Positions 8,950-17,398 are shown, numbered from the stretch's first letter. The stretch is 64,000 bases of DNA from Marmoricola sp. OAE513 (GCF_040546585.1 NZ_JBEPOC010000001.1:806001-870000), one strand, 5' to 3'. Made by a program: numbers and translations. Notes: generated from the letters alone by a model not told the origin.

Positions 8950-10533
8950 TCAAACAGCTGGGTGGCTGATCTCGGCCGACGCCGCTTCCTCGGCAGCGGC
9001 CGGTGGGACGCTCCCCCTCAGCGGCACCTCGCGGATGAACCACGACGCGGCGAAGCCGACGATCACCAGGAGCGAACCCCAGAAGAAGATCGAGTGCGTG
9101 CCGGCGACGACCGCGTGCTGGAAGGCGTCGATGAACTGCGGCGGTTGCTCCTTCAAGAGCTCCGGGGTCAGGCTCTGGATCGACTCCCCGCTCGCACTCG
9201 GGAGCCTGCCGCCGAGGTCCTTGGTCAGCTCACCGGTCAGCTGGTGGGTGTAGATGCTGCCGAGGATCGCCAGTCCGATCGAGCCACCGAGCGTGCGCAC
9301 GAAGGTGAAAGTCCCGGTTCCTGCGCCGAGGTCCTTGATCTCCACGCTGTTCTGCGCGATCAAGTTGGTCGTCTGCATCAGGCAGCCCAGGCCCAGGCCC
9401 ATCACGATCATGAACAGCGCCGAGGTGAAGGTCGTGGTGTCGACGTCCATCGTGGAGAACAGGTACAGACCGACGCCGAGCAGCACCGTGCCGACGATCG
9501 GGAACGCCTTGTAGCGACCGGTGCGGCTGATGACCTGACCGCCGCCGATCGAGGTCGCCATCAGGGCGAACATCAGCGGCATCAGCAGCAGGCCGGAGTT
9601 CGTCGCGGACTTGCCCTGCACGAACTGCTGGAACTGCGGCAGGAAGTAGATGGTGCCGAACATCGTGAACCCGGCGACGAACGCGACCACCGTGCTCAGC
9701 GTGAAGTTCTTGTTGGCGAACAGGTGCAGGCCGATGACCGGCTCGACGGCGTTCCGCTCGATCAGCACGAAGCTGAGCAGACCGGCCGCGGCCACCGCGA
9801 ACAGCGTGATGATCTGCCAGGAGTCCCAGGCGTACTCGGTGCCGCCCCAGGTGATGCCCAGCACCAGGCACACGATCCAGACCGTCAGCACCGCGATCCC
9901 GGACCAGTCGATGACGACTTTCTCGGTCCGCTTGGTCTCGGTGGTCAGGTGCAACGTCGACCAGATCACGAAGAGCGCGAGGGCACCGAGCGGCAGGTTG
10001 ACGTAGAACGCCCACCGCCACGAGACGTGGTCGGTGATCCAACCGCCGACGAGCGGGCCACCGATCATCGAGACCGGCATGACCGCCATCATCACGCCCA
10101 TGTACTTGCCGCGCTCCCGCGGCGGGACGAGCATGCCCAGCACTGACATGATGCCGACCAGAAGGCCGCCGGCACCGAGGCCCTGGAACGCACGGAAGAA
10201 GACGAGCTCGGTCATGTTCTGCGCGACACCGCAGAGCGCCGAGCCGATCAGGAACAGCACGATCGAGATCATGAAGGTGCGCTTGTGACCGAACAGGTCG
10301 CCGAGCTTGCCCCAGATCGGGGTCGCGACCGCCGAGGCCAGGATGTAGCCGGTGCCGACCCAGGACAGGTGCTTGAGGCCACCGAGCTCGCCCACGATCG
10401 TCGGCAGCGCCGGCGCCACGATCATGTTGTCGAGCTGGGCCAGCAGCATCGCGACGATCAGGCCGCTCATTGCGGTGATGATCTGGCGGGGAGTCAGGGC
10501 CGGGGCGACGGGGGCTGCGGGCTGGTCGGTCAC
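8950..10533 (-). CDS. MFS multidrug efflux transporter, DHA2 family (EmrB/QacA type)
   Basis: A 527-residue protein with about 14 hydrophobic helices, the DHA2 number. Diagnostic segments are LDNMIVAPALPTIVGELGG (motif D1 of the family), GKLGDLFGHKRTFM (loop 2-3 motif A), FRAFQGLGAGGL (motif B) and GGPLVGGWI (motif C of antiporters). Such proteins export hydrophobic drugs or cations using the proton gradient. GTG 10533 is chosen because TACTTT ends 7 nt before it. A TetR gene is divergent with a palindrome in the shared promoter, the classic repressor-pump pair. The substrate cannot be told from sequence. Confidence 0.92.
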   Translation of the reverse strand: MTDQPAAPVAPALTPRQIITAMSGLIVAMLLAQLDNMIVAPALPTIVGELGGLKHLSWVGTGYILASAVATPIWGKLGDLFGHKRTFMISIVLFLIGSALCGVAQNMTELVFFRAFQGLGAGGLLVGIMSVLGMLVPPRERGKYMGVMMAVMPVSMIGGPLVGGWITDHVSWRWAFYVNLPLGALALFVIWSTLHLTTETKRTEKVVIDWSGIAVLTVWIVCLVLGITWGGTEYAWDSWQIITLFAVAAAGLLSFVLIERNAVEPVIGLHLFANKNFTLSTVVAFVAGFTMFGTIYFLPQFQQFVQGKSATNSGLLLMPLMFALMATSIGGGQVISRTGRYKAFPIVGTVLLGVGLYLFSTMDVDTTTFTSALFMIVMGLGLGCLMQTTNLIAQNSVEIKDLGAGTGTFTFVRTLGGSIGLAILGSIYTHQLTGELTKDLGGRLPSASGESIQSLTPELLKEQPPQFIDAFQHAVVAGTHSIFFWGSLLVIVGFAASWFIREVPLRGSVPPAAAEEAASAEISHPAV

Positions 10534-10540
10534 GATCCGG

Positions 10541-10580
10541 AAAGTACTCTCCTGACCGATCGGTAAGCAAACGCTAAACT
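10541..10580. promoter_or_regulatory. Divergent leaderless promoters with TetR-type operator
   Basis: Minus strand: TTGCTT (10570-10565), 18 bp, TACTTT (10546-10541), 7 nt, GTG of the MFS gene. Plus strand: CTGACC (10552-10557), 17 bp, TAAACT (10575-10580), 7 nt, ATG of the TetR gene. The palindrome ACCGATCGGT (10555-10564) lies in the spacers of both promoters, so one bound repressor could silence both. Confidence 0.72.
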
Positions 10581-10587
10581 CCGCGCC

Positions 10588-11154
10588 ATGAGCACCCCGG
10601 CCGACCCCGAGGCACCGCGCACGCGCGACCGCATCCTCGACGTCGCGCTCGAGCTGTTCACCGAGAACGGGTACGACGGCACCTCGATGCGCGAGATCGC
10701 CGAGCGGCTGAGCATCACCAAGCCGGCGCTCTACTACCACTTCGACAGCAAGGAGGACATCGTCCGCACCCTGCTCGCCGACATCGAGCAGCAGACGACC
10801 GAGCTGGTCGCGTGGGCGCGCGAGCAACCGTTCTCCACCGAGCTGCGGGTCGAGGTCCTGGCTCGATGGTCGGAGATCATGCAGGCGCACGGGCTCACGG
10901 CGTTCCGGTTCTTCGTCGCGAACCGCCGCATCGTCCTCGAGCTCAGTCCCGATCGCAGCGGCATGCACACGATCATGGGCGAGCTCTACGAGATCCTCGC
11001 GCCTGCCACGGCGTCGGTCACCGAGCAGCTGCGCGTCCGGCTGGCGCTGATGACGGTGAACATGGCCGGCATGGTCGGCGCAGGGATCGACGCCCCGGAC
11101 GAGGAGATCCTGGCGAGCGCGCGGCTGGTGGCCTCGGAGCTGATGCCGGACTAG
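10588..11154 (+). CDS. TetR-family repressor, probable regulator of the adjacent efflux pump
   Basis: A 188-residue TetR protein. The helix-turn-helix is at about residues 28-60 (DGTSMREIAERLSITKPALYYHF contains the recognition helix), and the C-terminal helical region would be the ligand pocket. It faces the DHA2 pump across a 54-bp promoter region holding a 10-bp palindrome. The natural reading is autorepression and repression of the pump, relieved by a pump substrate. ATG 10588 fits a leaderless start (TAAACT 7 nt upstream). Confidence 0.9.
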   Translation: MSTPADPEAPRTRDRILDVALELFTENGYDGTSMREIAERLSITKPALYYHFDSKEDIVRTLLADIEQQTTELVAWAREQPFSTELRVEVLARWSEIMQAHGLTAFRFFVANRRIVLELSPDRSGMHTIMGELYEILAPATASVTEQLRVRLALMTVNMAGMVGAGIDAPDEEILASARLVASELMPD

Positions 11155-11172
11155 GGCTCTCGCCCCGATTGC

Positions 11173-11178
11173 TAGTCT
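11173..11178 (+). promoter_or_regulatory. -10 element TAGTCT, leaderless start of SRPBCC gene
   Basis: TAGTCT ends exactly 7 nt before the ATG at 11186. No good -35 is visible. Confidence 0.5.
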
Positions 11179-11185
11179 CCCGTCG

Positions 11186-11617
11186 ATGGTCACGATCAGT
11201 CGCGAGATCCGGATTCCCGCCGCCGCCTCGACCGTGTGGTGGGTTCTAGCCACACCGACCCAGCAGCCGCTGATCGACGACCGAGTCCACCTCGTCACCG
11301 AGTGGGGCCAGCCGGGCACGGTGGGCTCGGGGTACGAGCTCGCGATGCGCGGTCGGCCGCCGATGCGCCTGACGGTCACCGATGCCGAGCCCGGGGCGCG
11401 GCACATCACCACAATCGAGTGGAACGGTCGCGCCCGGGGGTCACAGGAGGCTCACCTCCGGGCGGACGGCACGGCGTGCGTCCTCGCCTACGCGATGTCA
11501 GTCGAGGTGCCGAGGATCCTGCGGCCCCTCCAACGGATCTATGGCAGGAAGCAACTCGACCAGTGGCTCGAGTCCGTGGCTCGCGTCAGCGCTACGACGA
11601 GCGGACCGCACTCCTAA
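11186..11617 (+). CDS. SRPBCC (START-like) family protein
   Basis: A 143-residue protein with the polyketide-cyclase/Bet v1-like pattern: N-terminal strand VTISREIRIPAAASTVWWVL, a helix-rich insert, a series of beta strands and a long C-terminal helix (PLQRIYGRKQLDQWLESVA). Members bind hydrophobic ligands; no catalytic residues can be assigned. It is a single gene downstream of the TetR regulator with its own promoter, convergent with the frameshifted gene that follows. Confidence 0.75.
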   Translation: MVTISREIRIPAAASTVWWVLATPTQQPLIDDRVHLVTEWGQPGTVGSGYELAMRGRPPMRLTVTDAEPGARHITTIEWNGRARGSQEAHLRADGTACVLAYAMSVEVPRILRPLQRIYGRKQLDQWLESVARVSATTSGPHS

Positions 11618-11621
11618 CGCG

Positions 11622-12096
11622 CTACTCCCGCTCCAGCCGCATGACCATCCGACCGACCCGCACGCCCAGAAACCGCATCTCGCTCGTGTCGACCATCGTG
11701 CCGTCGACCAGCTCGATGTCATCGGTGCACCGCAGACGCACCCGGAGCGGCCCGAGGACCGGCGCGAGGATCGTGAACGGCGTGAAACGCGAACCCGTCG
11801 GCGCTGACCGTCTGCTCGGCACCGCCGGGCATGTCCTCGGCGCTGACCCGCCAACGCCCGGGTCCGATCAGCTGCGCTGTCATCGTGCGCACCGAGACCT
11901 TCCCGTTCGAGAACGTCATCGTGTCGGTCACGACCAGACCGGTGGTCTCGGCCAGCTGGGCGTCAGCGATCGCGGTGCGGAAGTGCACCGGCGCCGCGAG
12001 CGGGAGCCATCGCAACCACCACGGACGCCAGAGCGTCACCGGGCCGGACCACGGCGTCGCGAACAGCTCGCGCAGATCGAGCGGCTCGGTGCTCAC
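11622..12096 (-). pseudogene. Unrecognised ~156-residue protein, split by one apparent frameshift
   Basis: Two overlapping frames complement each other. The first (from ATG 12096) reads sensibly to VSADGFAF, then degenerates into an Arg/Ala/Pro-rich run; the second supplies FTPFTILAPVLGPLRVRL..DIELVDGTMVDTSEMRFLGVRVGRMVM to a stop at 11622. Dropping one A from the AAA run at 11785-11787 (T on the coding strand) joins them as ADGFAFTPFTILAP. I do not recognise the family; Trp-rich start (WRPWWLRWLPL) and beta-strand pattern suggest a lipid-associated or lipocalin-like fold at most. The start overlaps the stop of the upstream enoyl-CoA hydratase by 4 bp. Either a real lesion or a sequencing indel. 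Confidence 0.6.
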
Positions 12097-12875
12097 GAGT
12101 GCGCTGCGTTGAACGAAGCCGCTCGCTTCTCCAGGAACGCCGCCACGCCCTCGCGCCCGTCCGGCTGCACGGACAGCTCGCGGATCGACAGCGACTCGGC
12201 GCGCAGCACCGCTTCCGGCGCGGGCTCGGCCGCGTCACGGATCAGCTTCTTCGTCGCGGCGAACGCACCGGCAGGACCGGCCGCCAGGTCGCGGGCCAGC
12301 TTCTCGGCCGCCTCGGTCAGCTCGTCGTTCTCGTAGAGCCGCGCGACCAGGCCGACGGCGAGCGCCTCCTCGGCGTCCATGGTGTCGTTCATCAGCGCGA
12401 GCCGCAGCACCCGGTGCAGGCCGAGGCTGTTCACCAGCAGGCTGGTGCCGCCGTCGACCGAGAGGCCGATCTTCGTGTAGCCGAGGGTGAACTTGGCCTT
12501 CAGTCCGGCGAGCACGATGTCAGCCGCGGCAGCGAGCGGGAAGCCCGCGCCGGCGGCAGGCCCGTGCACCACCGAGATCACGACGGCCGGGTTCCGGACC
12601 AGCTCGCTGACCACGCGGTGCAGCGCCTCCGCCAGGTCGTCGATGTACGCCGCGAGGTCGTCGGTCGACCCGAACGCGCCGATGTCGCCGCCGACGCTGA
12701 AGAACCGTCCGGTCGAGCCCAGCACGATCACCCGGGCGGAGTCGGCAGCAGCGCGGCGTACGGCGTCGTGCAGCTCGTCGACCAGTACGGCGTTGATCGC
12801 GTTGCCGCGATCACCGTCGACCAGCGTGATCGTCGAGACGCCGTCGGCGTGGGCGTAGGAGACGTGGGTGCTCAT
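12093..12875 (-). CDS. Enoyl-CoA hydratase/isomerase (crotonase family)
   Basis: A 260-residue crotonase, normal length. Oxyanion-hole segments are GRFFSVGGDIGAF and VHGPAAGAGFPLAAAADIVLA. At the first catalytic glutamate position of hydratases the sequence is less typical (TKIGLSVDGGTSLLV), which resembles isomerase-like members such as PaaG, so the exact reaction is open. Promoter: TAGGCT 6 nt before ATG. It is followed by the frameshifted gene in a 4-bp overlap and is divergent from the thioesterase gene. Confidence 0.87.
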   Translation of the reverse strand: MSTHVSYAHADGVSTITLVDGDRGNAINAVLVDELHDAVRRAAADSARVIVLGSTGRFFSVGGDIGAFGSTDDLAAYIDDLAEALHRVVSELVRNPAVVISVVHGPAAGAGFPLAAAADIVLAGLKAKFTLGYTKIGLSVDGGTSLLVNSLGLHRVLRLALMNDTMDAEEALAVGLVARLYENDELTEAAEKLARDLAAGPAGAFAATKKLIRDAAEPAPEAVLRAESLSIRELSVQPDGREGVAAFLEKRAASFNAAHS

Positions 12876-12881
12876 GGGCGG

Positions 12882-12902
12882 AGCCTACGACGGCGCTAAC
12901 GT
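12882..12902. promoter_or_regulatory. Back-to-back -10 elements for hydratase and thioesterase genes
   Basis: Minus strand TAGGCT (12887-12882) is 6 nt before the hydratase ATG. Plus strand TAACGT (12897-12902) is 7 nt before GTG 12910 of the thioesterase. The 34-bp intergenic gap leaves no room for leaders, so both mRNAs are probably leaderless. Confidence 0.55.
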
Positions 12903-12909
12903 ACGCCGG

Positions 12910-13713
12910 GTGAGTGAGCACGCCGCCGAGACCGGAGACCTGCGCGACATCCTCGAGCTCGAGCAGATCGAGGAGGACACCTACCGGGCGAACTACGTCT
13001 TCGACGAGGAGTGGCCCCTGTACGGCGGCCAGGTGGCAGCCCAGGCGCTGCTCGCCGCCGGACTCACCGTCGACCGCGACCGGTTGCCGCACTCGCTGCA
13101 CGGCTACTTCCTGCGCCGCGGGGACGCCTCGCGCCCGACGATGTTCAAGGTCGACCGGGACCGGGACGGCTCGTCGTTCTCGGCCCGCCGCGTCGTCGCG
13201 ATCCAGCGCGGCCAGGTGATCTTCTCGGCGTCCACCTCGTTCGCCATCCCGGGCGACGAGATGGACCGCCAGGCACCACAGCTGCCCGAGGTGACGCCTC
13301 CCGAGGACGGCGTCAGCTGGGTGGTGCCGCGGATGTTCTCGATGGACGTCCGGATCCCGCCCGAGGACGGCATCACCGCCTGGCCGTCACGGTTCTGGTC
13401 GCGGTTCACCACCGAGCTCGGCGACGACATCCTGCTCAACGCGGCTGCCCTGACCTACCTGTCCGACGTCTCCGCGGACATGCACTCGTTCAAGACAGAC
13501 GGCTTCATCCCGGCCGCGAGCCTCGACCACGCGGTGTGGTTCCACCACCCGGCCCGCCTGGAGGACTGGATCTTCTCCGACTACACGGCGCGCGCGATCG
13601 CCGGCAACCGCGGTATGTACACCGGGTCGTTGTTCGACCAGGACGGGTTGATGGTCGCCAGCGTCGCGCAGGAAGCGCTCTACCGGCGGTTCAAGCCGGA
13701 CGTGCTCGGTTGA
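12910..13713 (+). CDS. tesB: Acyl-CoA thioesterase II (TesB-like)
   Basis: A 267-residue double-hotdog thioesterase hydrolysing acyl-CoA to free acid and CoA. The N-terminal hotdog has YGGQVAAQALLAA and LHGYFLRRGD; the C-terminal one has LDHAVWFH (catalytic Asp), GMYTGSLFDQDG (Ser/Thr) and SVAQE (Gln), the D-T/S-Q triad of TesB. GTG 12910 is preferred over an ATG 42 bp earlier because TAACGT sits 7 nt upstream and the earlier start would overlap the divergent gene. It ends tail to tail with the F420 reductase gene at a duplicated TGATCA. Confidence 0.92.
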   Translation: MSEHAAETGDLRDILELEQIEEDTYRANYVFDEEWPLYGGQVAAQALLAAGLTVDRDRLPHSLHGYFLRRGDASRPTMFKVDRDRDGSSFSARRVVAIQRGQVIFSASTSFAIPGDEMDRQAPQLPEVTPPEDGVSWVVPRMFSMDVRIPPEDGITAWPSRFWSRFTTELGDDILLNAAALTYLSDVSADMHSFKTDGFIPAASLDHAVWFHHPARLEDWIFSDYTARAIAGNRGMYTGSLFDQDGLMVASVAQEALYRRFKPDVLG

Positions 13714-13738
13714 TCAGACGTCGGTGATCAGACGTCGG
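13711..13738. repeat. 14-bp perfect tandem duplication covering two stop codons
   Basis: TGATCAGACGTCGG occurs twice in direct succession (13711-13724, 13725-13738). The first copy supplies the TGA of the thioesterase; the second contains the TCA that is the complement of the TGA ending the F420 reductase gene. Confidence 0.95.
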
Positions 13739-14420
13739 TGACGCGCACGCCCGCGTGCGCCTTGTAACGACGGTTCATGCTGATCAGGTTCGCGGTCAGC
13801 GCCTCCACCTGGTGCGCGTTGCGCCGGCGACCGCCGTACACGCCGCGGACCCCGGGGATGGTGTCGGCCAGCGCCTGGACGAGGTCGGTCGCCTCGCGCT
13901 CGTCACCCAGCACCAGGACGTCGGTGCCGAGGTCGGTGACCTCCGGGTCCTCGAGCAGCACGGCGGAGACGTTGTGGAAGGCGCCGACGACGATCGAGTC
14001 CGTCAGGATCGCAGCAGCCTGCTGGGTGGCGGAACCCTCGGCGACCGGCAGGGCGTAGGCGCCCTGCTTGTCGAAGCCCAGCGGGTTCACGCAGTCGACG
14101 ACGATCTTGCCGTCCAGAGCCGGCTTGAGCTCGGCGAGCAGCTCACCGTGACCGTCCCACGGGACGACGACCAGGACGATGTCCCCGGCCTCGGACGCGC
14201 CGCGGTTGTCGGACCCGGAGACCGGCACGCCGATCGCCTCGGACAGCTCGGCCGCCGCAGCCGCGCCCTTCTCCGCCGTACGGCTGCCGAGGACGACGGT
14301 CAGGCCCGCCTGGGCGAAGCGTCGCGCGAGACCCCGACCCTGCGGGCCCGTTCCACCCAGCACAGCGATGGTCTTGCCGGTCAGGTCGGGTGCCGCCGGG
14401 GCGGTCGCATCTGTGGTCAC
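13728..14420 (-). CDS. fno: F420-dependent NADP reductase
   Basis: A 230-residue two-domain protein. It has a Rossmann NADP motif (AVLGGTGPQGRGLARRF, residues about 17-33), the GSRTAEKG loop that binds the 2'-phosphate, and the Fno segments VVVPWDGH and IVVDCVNPLGFDKQG. It transfers hydride between reduced coenzyme F420 and NADP. F420 is widespread in Actinobacteria, and this gene supports that assignment. Start GTG 14420 has TAATCT 7 nt upstream. No F420-consuming enzyme is adjacent. Confidence 0.9.
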   Translation of the reverse strand: MTTDATAPAAPDLTGKTIAVLGGTGPQGRGLARRFAQAGLTVVLGSRTAEKGAAAAAELSEAIGVPVSGSDNRGASEAGDIVLVVVPWDGHGELLAELKPALDGKIVVDCVNPLGFDKQGAYALPVAEGSATQQAAAILTDSIVVGAFHNVSAVLLEDPEVTDLGTDVLVLGDEREATDLVQALADTIPGVRGVYGGRRRNAHQVEALTANLISMNRRYKAHAGVRVTDV

Positions 14421-14427
14421 GAGCGCA

Positions 14428-14433
14428 AGATTA
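14428..14433 (-). promoter_or_regulatory. -10 element TAATCT of the F420 reductase gene
   Basis: On the minus strand TAATCT ends 7 nt before GTG 14420, the leaderless spacing. It agrees well with the sigma70 -10 consensus. Confidence 0.6.
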
Positions 14434-14521
14434 CGACCCCTGGCGCGGACACGGCTGCGCGGGTGACACTGGGGTGACGGGTGCCGCCGATACGGTGGCA
14501 TGATGGGCATCGCGAGCGCGA

Positions 14522-14555
14522 ATATCGTTGCAGAATCTCTCCGGCGCAACGATAT
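14522..14555. promoter_or_regulatory. Perfect 10-bp inverted repeat upstream of the transaminase-mmsA operon
   Basis: ATATCGTTGC (14522-14531), 14 nt, GCAACGATAT (14546-14555). The arms are perfect, AT-rich against a GC-rich background, and lie 34 bp before the transaminase ATG. This is the form of an operator for a dimeric regulator; no regulator gene is adjacent. Confidence 0.7.
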
Positions 14556-14588
14556 CCACCGCCAACACACCAACGAGGAGGCCCGGGC

Positions 14589-15908
14589 ATGACCGACGAC
14601 CTGGACGCCCGCGCGGCCGACCTCGACCGCGCCCACGTCTTCCACTCCTGGTCGGCGCAGGGGACGCTCCAGCCGTTCGTCATCGCCGGCGGTGAGGGCT
14701 GCCGGGTCTGGGACCACGCCGGCAACCGCTACCTCGACTTCTCCAGTCAGCTGGTCAACCTGAACATCGGCCACCAGCACCCCAAGGTCGTCGCGGCGAT
14801 CCAGGAACAGGCGGCGACCCTGGCAACGATCGCCCCGGCGACGGCGAACCTCGCGCGCGGTGAGGCGGCGAAGCGGATCACCGACCGAGCGCCCGACGGC
14901 CTGCGCAAGGTGTTCTTCACCAACGGCGGCGCGGACGCCAACGAGAACGCGATCCGGATGGCACGACTGCACACCGGTCGCGACAAGGTGCTCTCGACGT
15001 ACCGCTCCTACCACGGCAACACCGGCGCAGCGATCGTCTCGACCGGCGACTGGCGTCGGATGCCCAACGAGTTCGCGCGCGGCCACGTGCACTTCTTCGG
15101 CCCCTACCTGTACCGGTCGGAGTTCTGGGCCACCTCGCCCGAGCAGGAGTCCGAGCGCGCACTGCAGCACCTGCGCCGGGTGATCGAGGCGGAGGGCCCC
15201 TCGACGGTCGCGGCCATCCTGCTCGAGACCATCCCGGGCACGGCCGGCGTGCTCCTCCCGCCCCCGGGCTACCTGGCCGGGGTGCGCGAGCTCGCGAGCA
15301 AGCACGGCATCGTGCTGATCCTCGACGAGGTGATGGCCGGGTTCGGCCGCACCGGCGAGTGGTTCGCCTTCGACGCCTACGACGTCGTGCCCGACCTGAT
15401 CACCTTCGCCAAGGGCGTGAACTCCGGCTACGTGCCGACCGGTGGCGTGATCATCAGCGACCACGTGGCGGCCGACTTCGACGACACCGTCTTCCCCGGC
15501 GGCCTCACCTACTCCGGCCACCCGCTCGCGATGGCCTCGATCGTCGCGACGCTGGACGCGATGGCCGAGGAGGACGTCGTCGGGAACGCCGCCACCGTCG
15601 GGCGCGAGCACCTCGCGCCCGCCCTCGAGAAGCTGGCCGCCAAGCACGACGTCGTCGGCGAGGTCCGGGGCACGGGCGTGTTCTGGGCGATCGAGCTCGT
15701 CGCCGACCGCGAGACCCGCGAGCCGCTCGCCGCGGCTCTCGTCGGTCAGGTCAAGATGGAGCTGCTCGCCCGCGGCCTGCTGCCGTTCACCGTGGAGAAC
15801 CGCATCCACGTCGTCCCGCCCTGCACCGTGACGCCCGACGAGGTCGCCGAGGCGATCGACGCGTACGACGAAGTACTCACCCTGTTCACCACCGGAGGAA
15901 TCGCATGA
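14589..15908 (+). CDS. Class III aminotransferase (omega-amino acid:pyruvate type)
   Basis: A 439-residue PLP-dependent fold-type I aminotransferase. Motifs include FFTNGGADANENAIRMAR (phosphate-binding), YHGNTGA, LILDEVMAGFGRTGEWFA (PLP Asp) and TFAKGVNSGYVPTGGV with the Schiff-base lysine. Start ATG 14589 has a strong GAGGAGG Shine-Dalgarno. It overlaps mmsA by 4 bp. Pairing with methylmalonate-semialdehyde dehydrogenase suggests beta-alanine, 3-aminoisobutyrate or similar omega-amino acids as donors, giving malonate or methylmalonate semialdehyde; the exact substrate is inferred. Confidence 0.9.
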   Translation: MTDDLDARAADLDRAHVFHSWSAQGTLQPFVIAGGEGCRVWDHAGNRYLDFSSQLVNLNIGHQHPKVVAAIQEQAATLATIAPATANLARGEAAKRITDRAPDGLRKVFFTNGGADANENAIRMARLHTGRDKVLSTYRSYHGNTGAAIVSTGDWRRMPNEFARGHVHFFGPYLYRSEFWATSPEQESERALQHLRRVIEAEGPSTVAAILLETIPGTAGVLLPPPGYLAGVRELASKHGIVLILDEVMAGFGRTGEWFAFDAYDVVPDLITFAKGVNSGYVPTGGVIISDHVAADFDDTVFPGGLTYSGHPLAMASIVATLDAMAEEDVVGNAATVGREHLAPALEKLAAKHDVVGEVRGTGVFWAIELVADRETREPLAAALVGQVKMELLARGLLPFTVENRIHVVPPCTVTPDEVAEAIDAYDEVLTLFTTGGIA

Positions 15909-17398
15909 CCGACGTCCTGGACCACTGGATCGACGGCGCCCCGAGCGCCGGCACCTCGAGCCGCACCGGCGACGTGTTCGACCCGGCCCGGGGCGTCGTG
16001 ACCAAGCAGGTGCGGCTCGCCTCGAGCGCCGACGTCGACGCAGCCGTCGCGGTCGCGTCCAAGGCGTTCACGGAGTGGAGCCAGGCCTCGATCGCCAGAC
16101 GTCAGCAGGTGATGTTCAACTTCCGCGAGCTGCTCAACCAGCGCAGCGGCGAGCTGGCCGAGATCCTGACCTCCGAGCACGGCAAGGTGCTCTCGGACGC
16201 CGCGGGCGAGATCGCCCGCGGTCAGGAGGTCGTCGAGTTCGCCTGCTCGCTGCCGCACGTCCTCAAGGGTGCGATGAGCGAGCAGGTCTCCAGCGACGTC
16301 GACGTCTACTCGCTCAAGCAGCCGCTCGGCGTGGTCGGCGTGATCACCCCGTTCAACTTCCCGGCCATGGTCCCGATGTGGTTCTTCCCGATCGCGATCG
16401 CGACCGGCAACACGGTGATCCTCAAGCCGAGCGAGAAGGACCCCTCGGCGGCGAACTGGATGGCGGCCCTGCTCGCCGAGGCCGGCCTGCCCGCGGGCGT
16501 CTTCAACGTCGTGCACGGCGACAAGGAGGCGGTCGACGCCATCCTGGAGCACCCCGACATCGCCTCGGTCTCCTTCGTCGGCTCGACGCCGATCGCCCGC
16601 TACATCTACGAGACGGGCACCCGGCACGGCAAGCGGGTCCAGGCCCTCGGCGGGGCCAAGAACCACATGCTGGTGCTGCCCGACGCGGACCTCGACCTGG
16701 TCGCCGACTCGGCGGTGAACGCCGGCTTCGGCTCGGCCGGGGAACGCTGCATGGCGATCAGCGTCGTGCTCGCCACCGACGCGATCGCGGACAGCCTGGT
16801 CCAGAAGATCACCTCGCGGATGTCCACCCTGAAGATCGGTGACGGCCGGCGCTCCTGCGACATGGGACCCCTCATCACCCGCGAGCACCGCGACAAGGTG
16901 GCGTCCTACATCGACACCGCGGCCGACGACGGAGCGGCGGTGGTCGTCGACGGCCGCGGCACCGACGTCGACGGTGAGGCGGACGGCTTCTGGCTCGGAC
17001 CGACGCTCCTGGACCACCTGCCGACGACCTCGGCGGCGTACACGGACGAGATCTTCGGACCGGTGCTCTCGATCGTGCGGGTCTCCGGGTACGCCGAGGG
17101 CGTCGAGATCATCAACGCCGGGCCCTACGGCAACGGCAGCGCCATCTTCACCAACGACGGCGGTGCCGCGCGGCGGTTCCAGCGCGAGGTCGACGCCGGG
17201 ATGATCGGCATCAACGTGCCGATCCCGGTTCCGGTGGCCTACCACTCGTTCGGCGGTTGGAAGGACTCGCTGTTCGGTGACGCGAAGGCCTACGGCCCGC
17301 ACGGTGTGGACTTCTTCACCCGCGAGAAGGCGGTGACGGCGCGCTGGTTGGACCCGAGCCACGGCGGGCTCAACCTGGGCTTCCCGCAGCACGACTGA
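15905..17398 (+). CDS. mmsA: CoA-acylating methylmalonate-semialdehyde dehydrogenase
   Basis: A 497-residue aldehyde dehydrogenase of the MmsA branch. It has VGVITPFNFPAMVPMWFFP (NAD site), KPSEKDPS, SFVGSTPIARYIY and the catalytic cysteine Cys282 in GSAGERCMAIS. MmsA lacks the general-base glutamate of ordinary ALDHs and uses CoA as acceptor, giving propionyl-CoA or acetyl-CoA. The C-terminal GGWKDSLFGDAKAYGPHGVDFFT is characteristic. It is translationally coupled to the transaminase, forming a two-step route from an omega-amino acid to a CoA thioester (valine, thymine, uracil or beta-alanine breakdown). Confidence 0.94.
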   Translation: MTDVLDHWIDGAPSAGTSSRTGDVFDPARGVVTKQVRLASSADVDAAVAVASKAFTEWSQASIARRQQVMFNFRELLNQRSGELAEILTSEHGKVLSDAAGEIARGQEVVEFACSLPHVLKGAMSEQVSSDVDVYSLKQPLGVVGVITPFNFPAMVPMWFFPIAIATGNTVILKPSEKDPSAANWMAALLAEAGLPAGVFNVVHGDKEAVDAILEHPDIASVSFVGSTPIARYIYETGTRHGKRVQALGGAKNHMLVLPDADLDLVADSAVNAGFGSAGERCMAISVVLATDAIADSLVQKITSRMSTLKIGDGRRSCDMGPLITREHRDKVASYIDTAADDGAAVVVDGRGTDVDGEADGFWLGPTLLDHLPTTSAAYTDEIFGPVLSIVRVSGYAEGVEIINAGPYGNGSAIFTNDGGAARRFQREVDAGMIGINVPIPVPVAYHSFGGWKDSLFGDAKAYGPHGVDFFTREKAVTARWLDPSHGGLNLGFPQHD

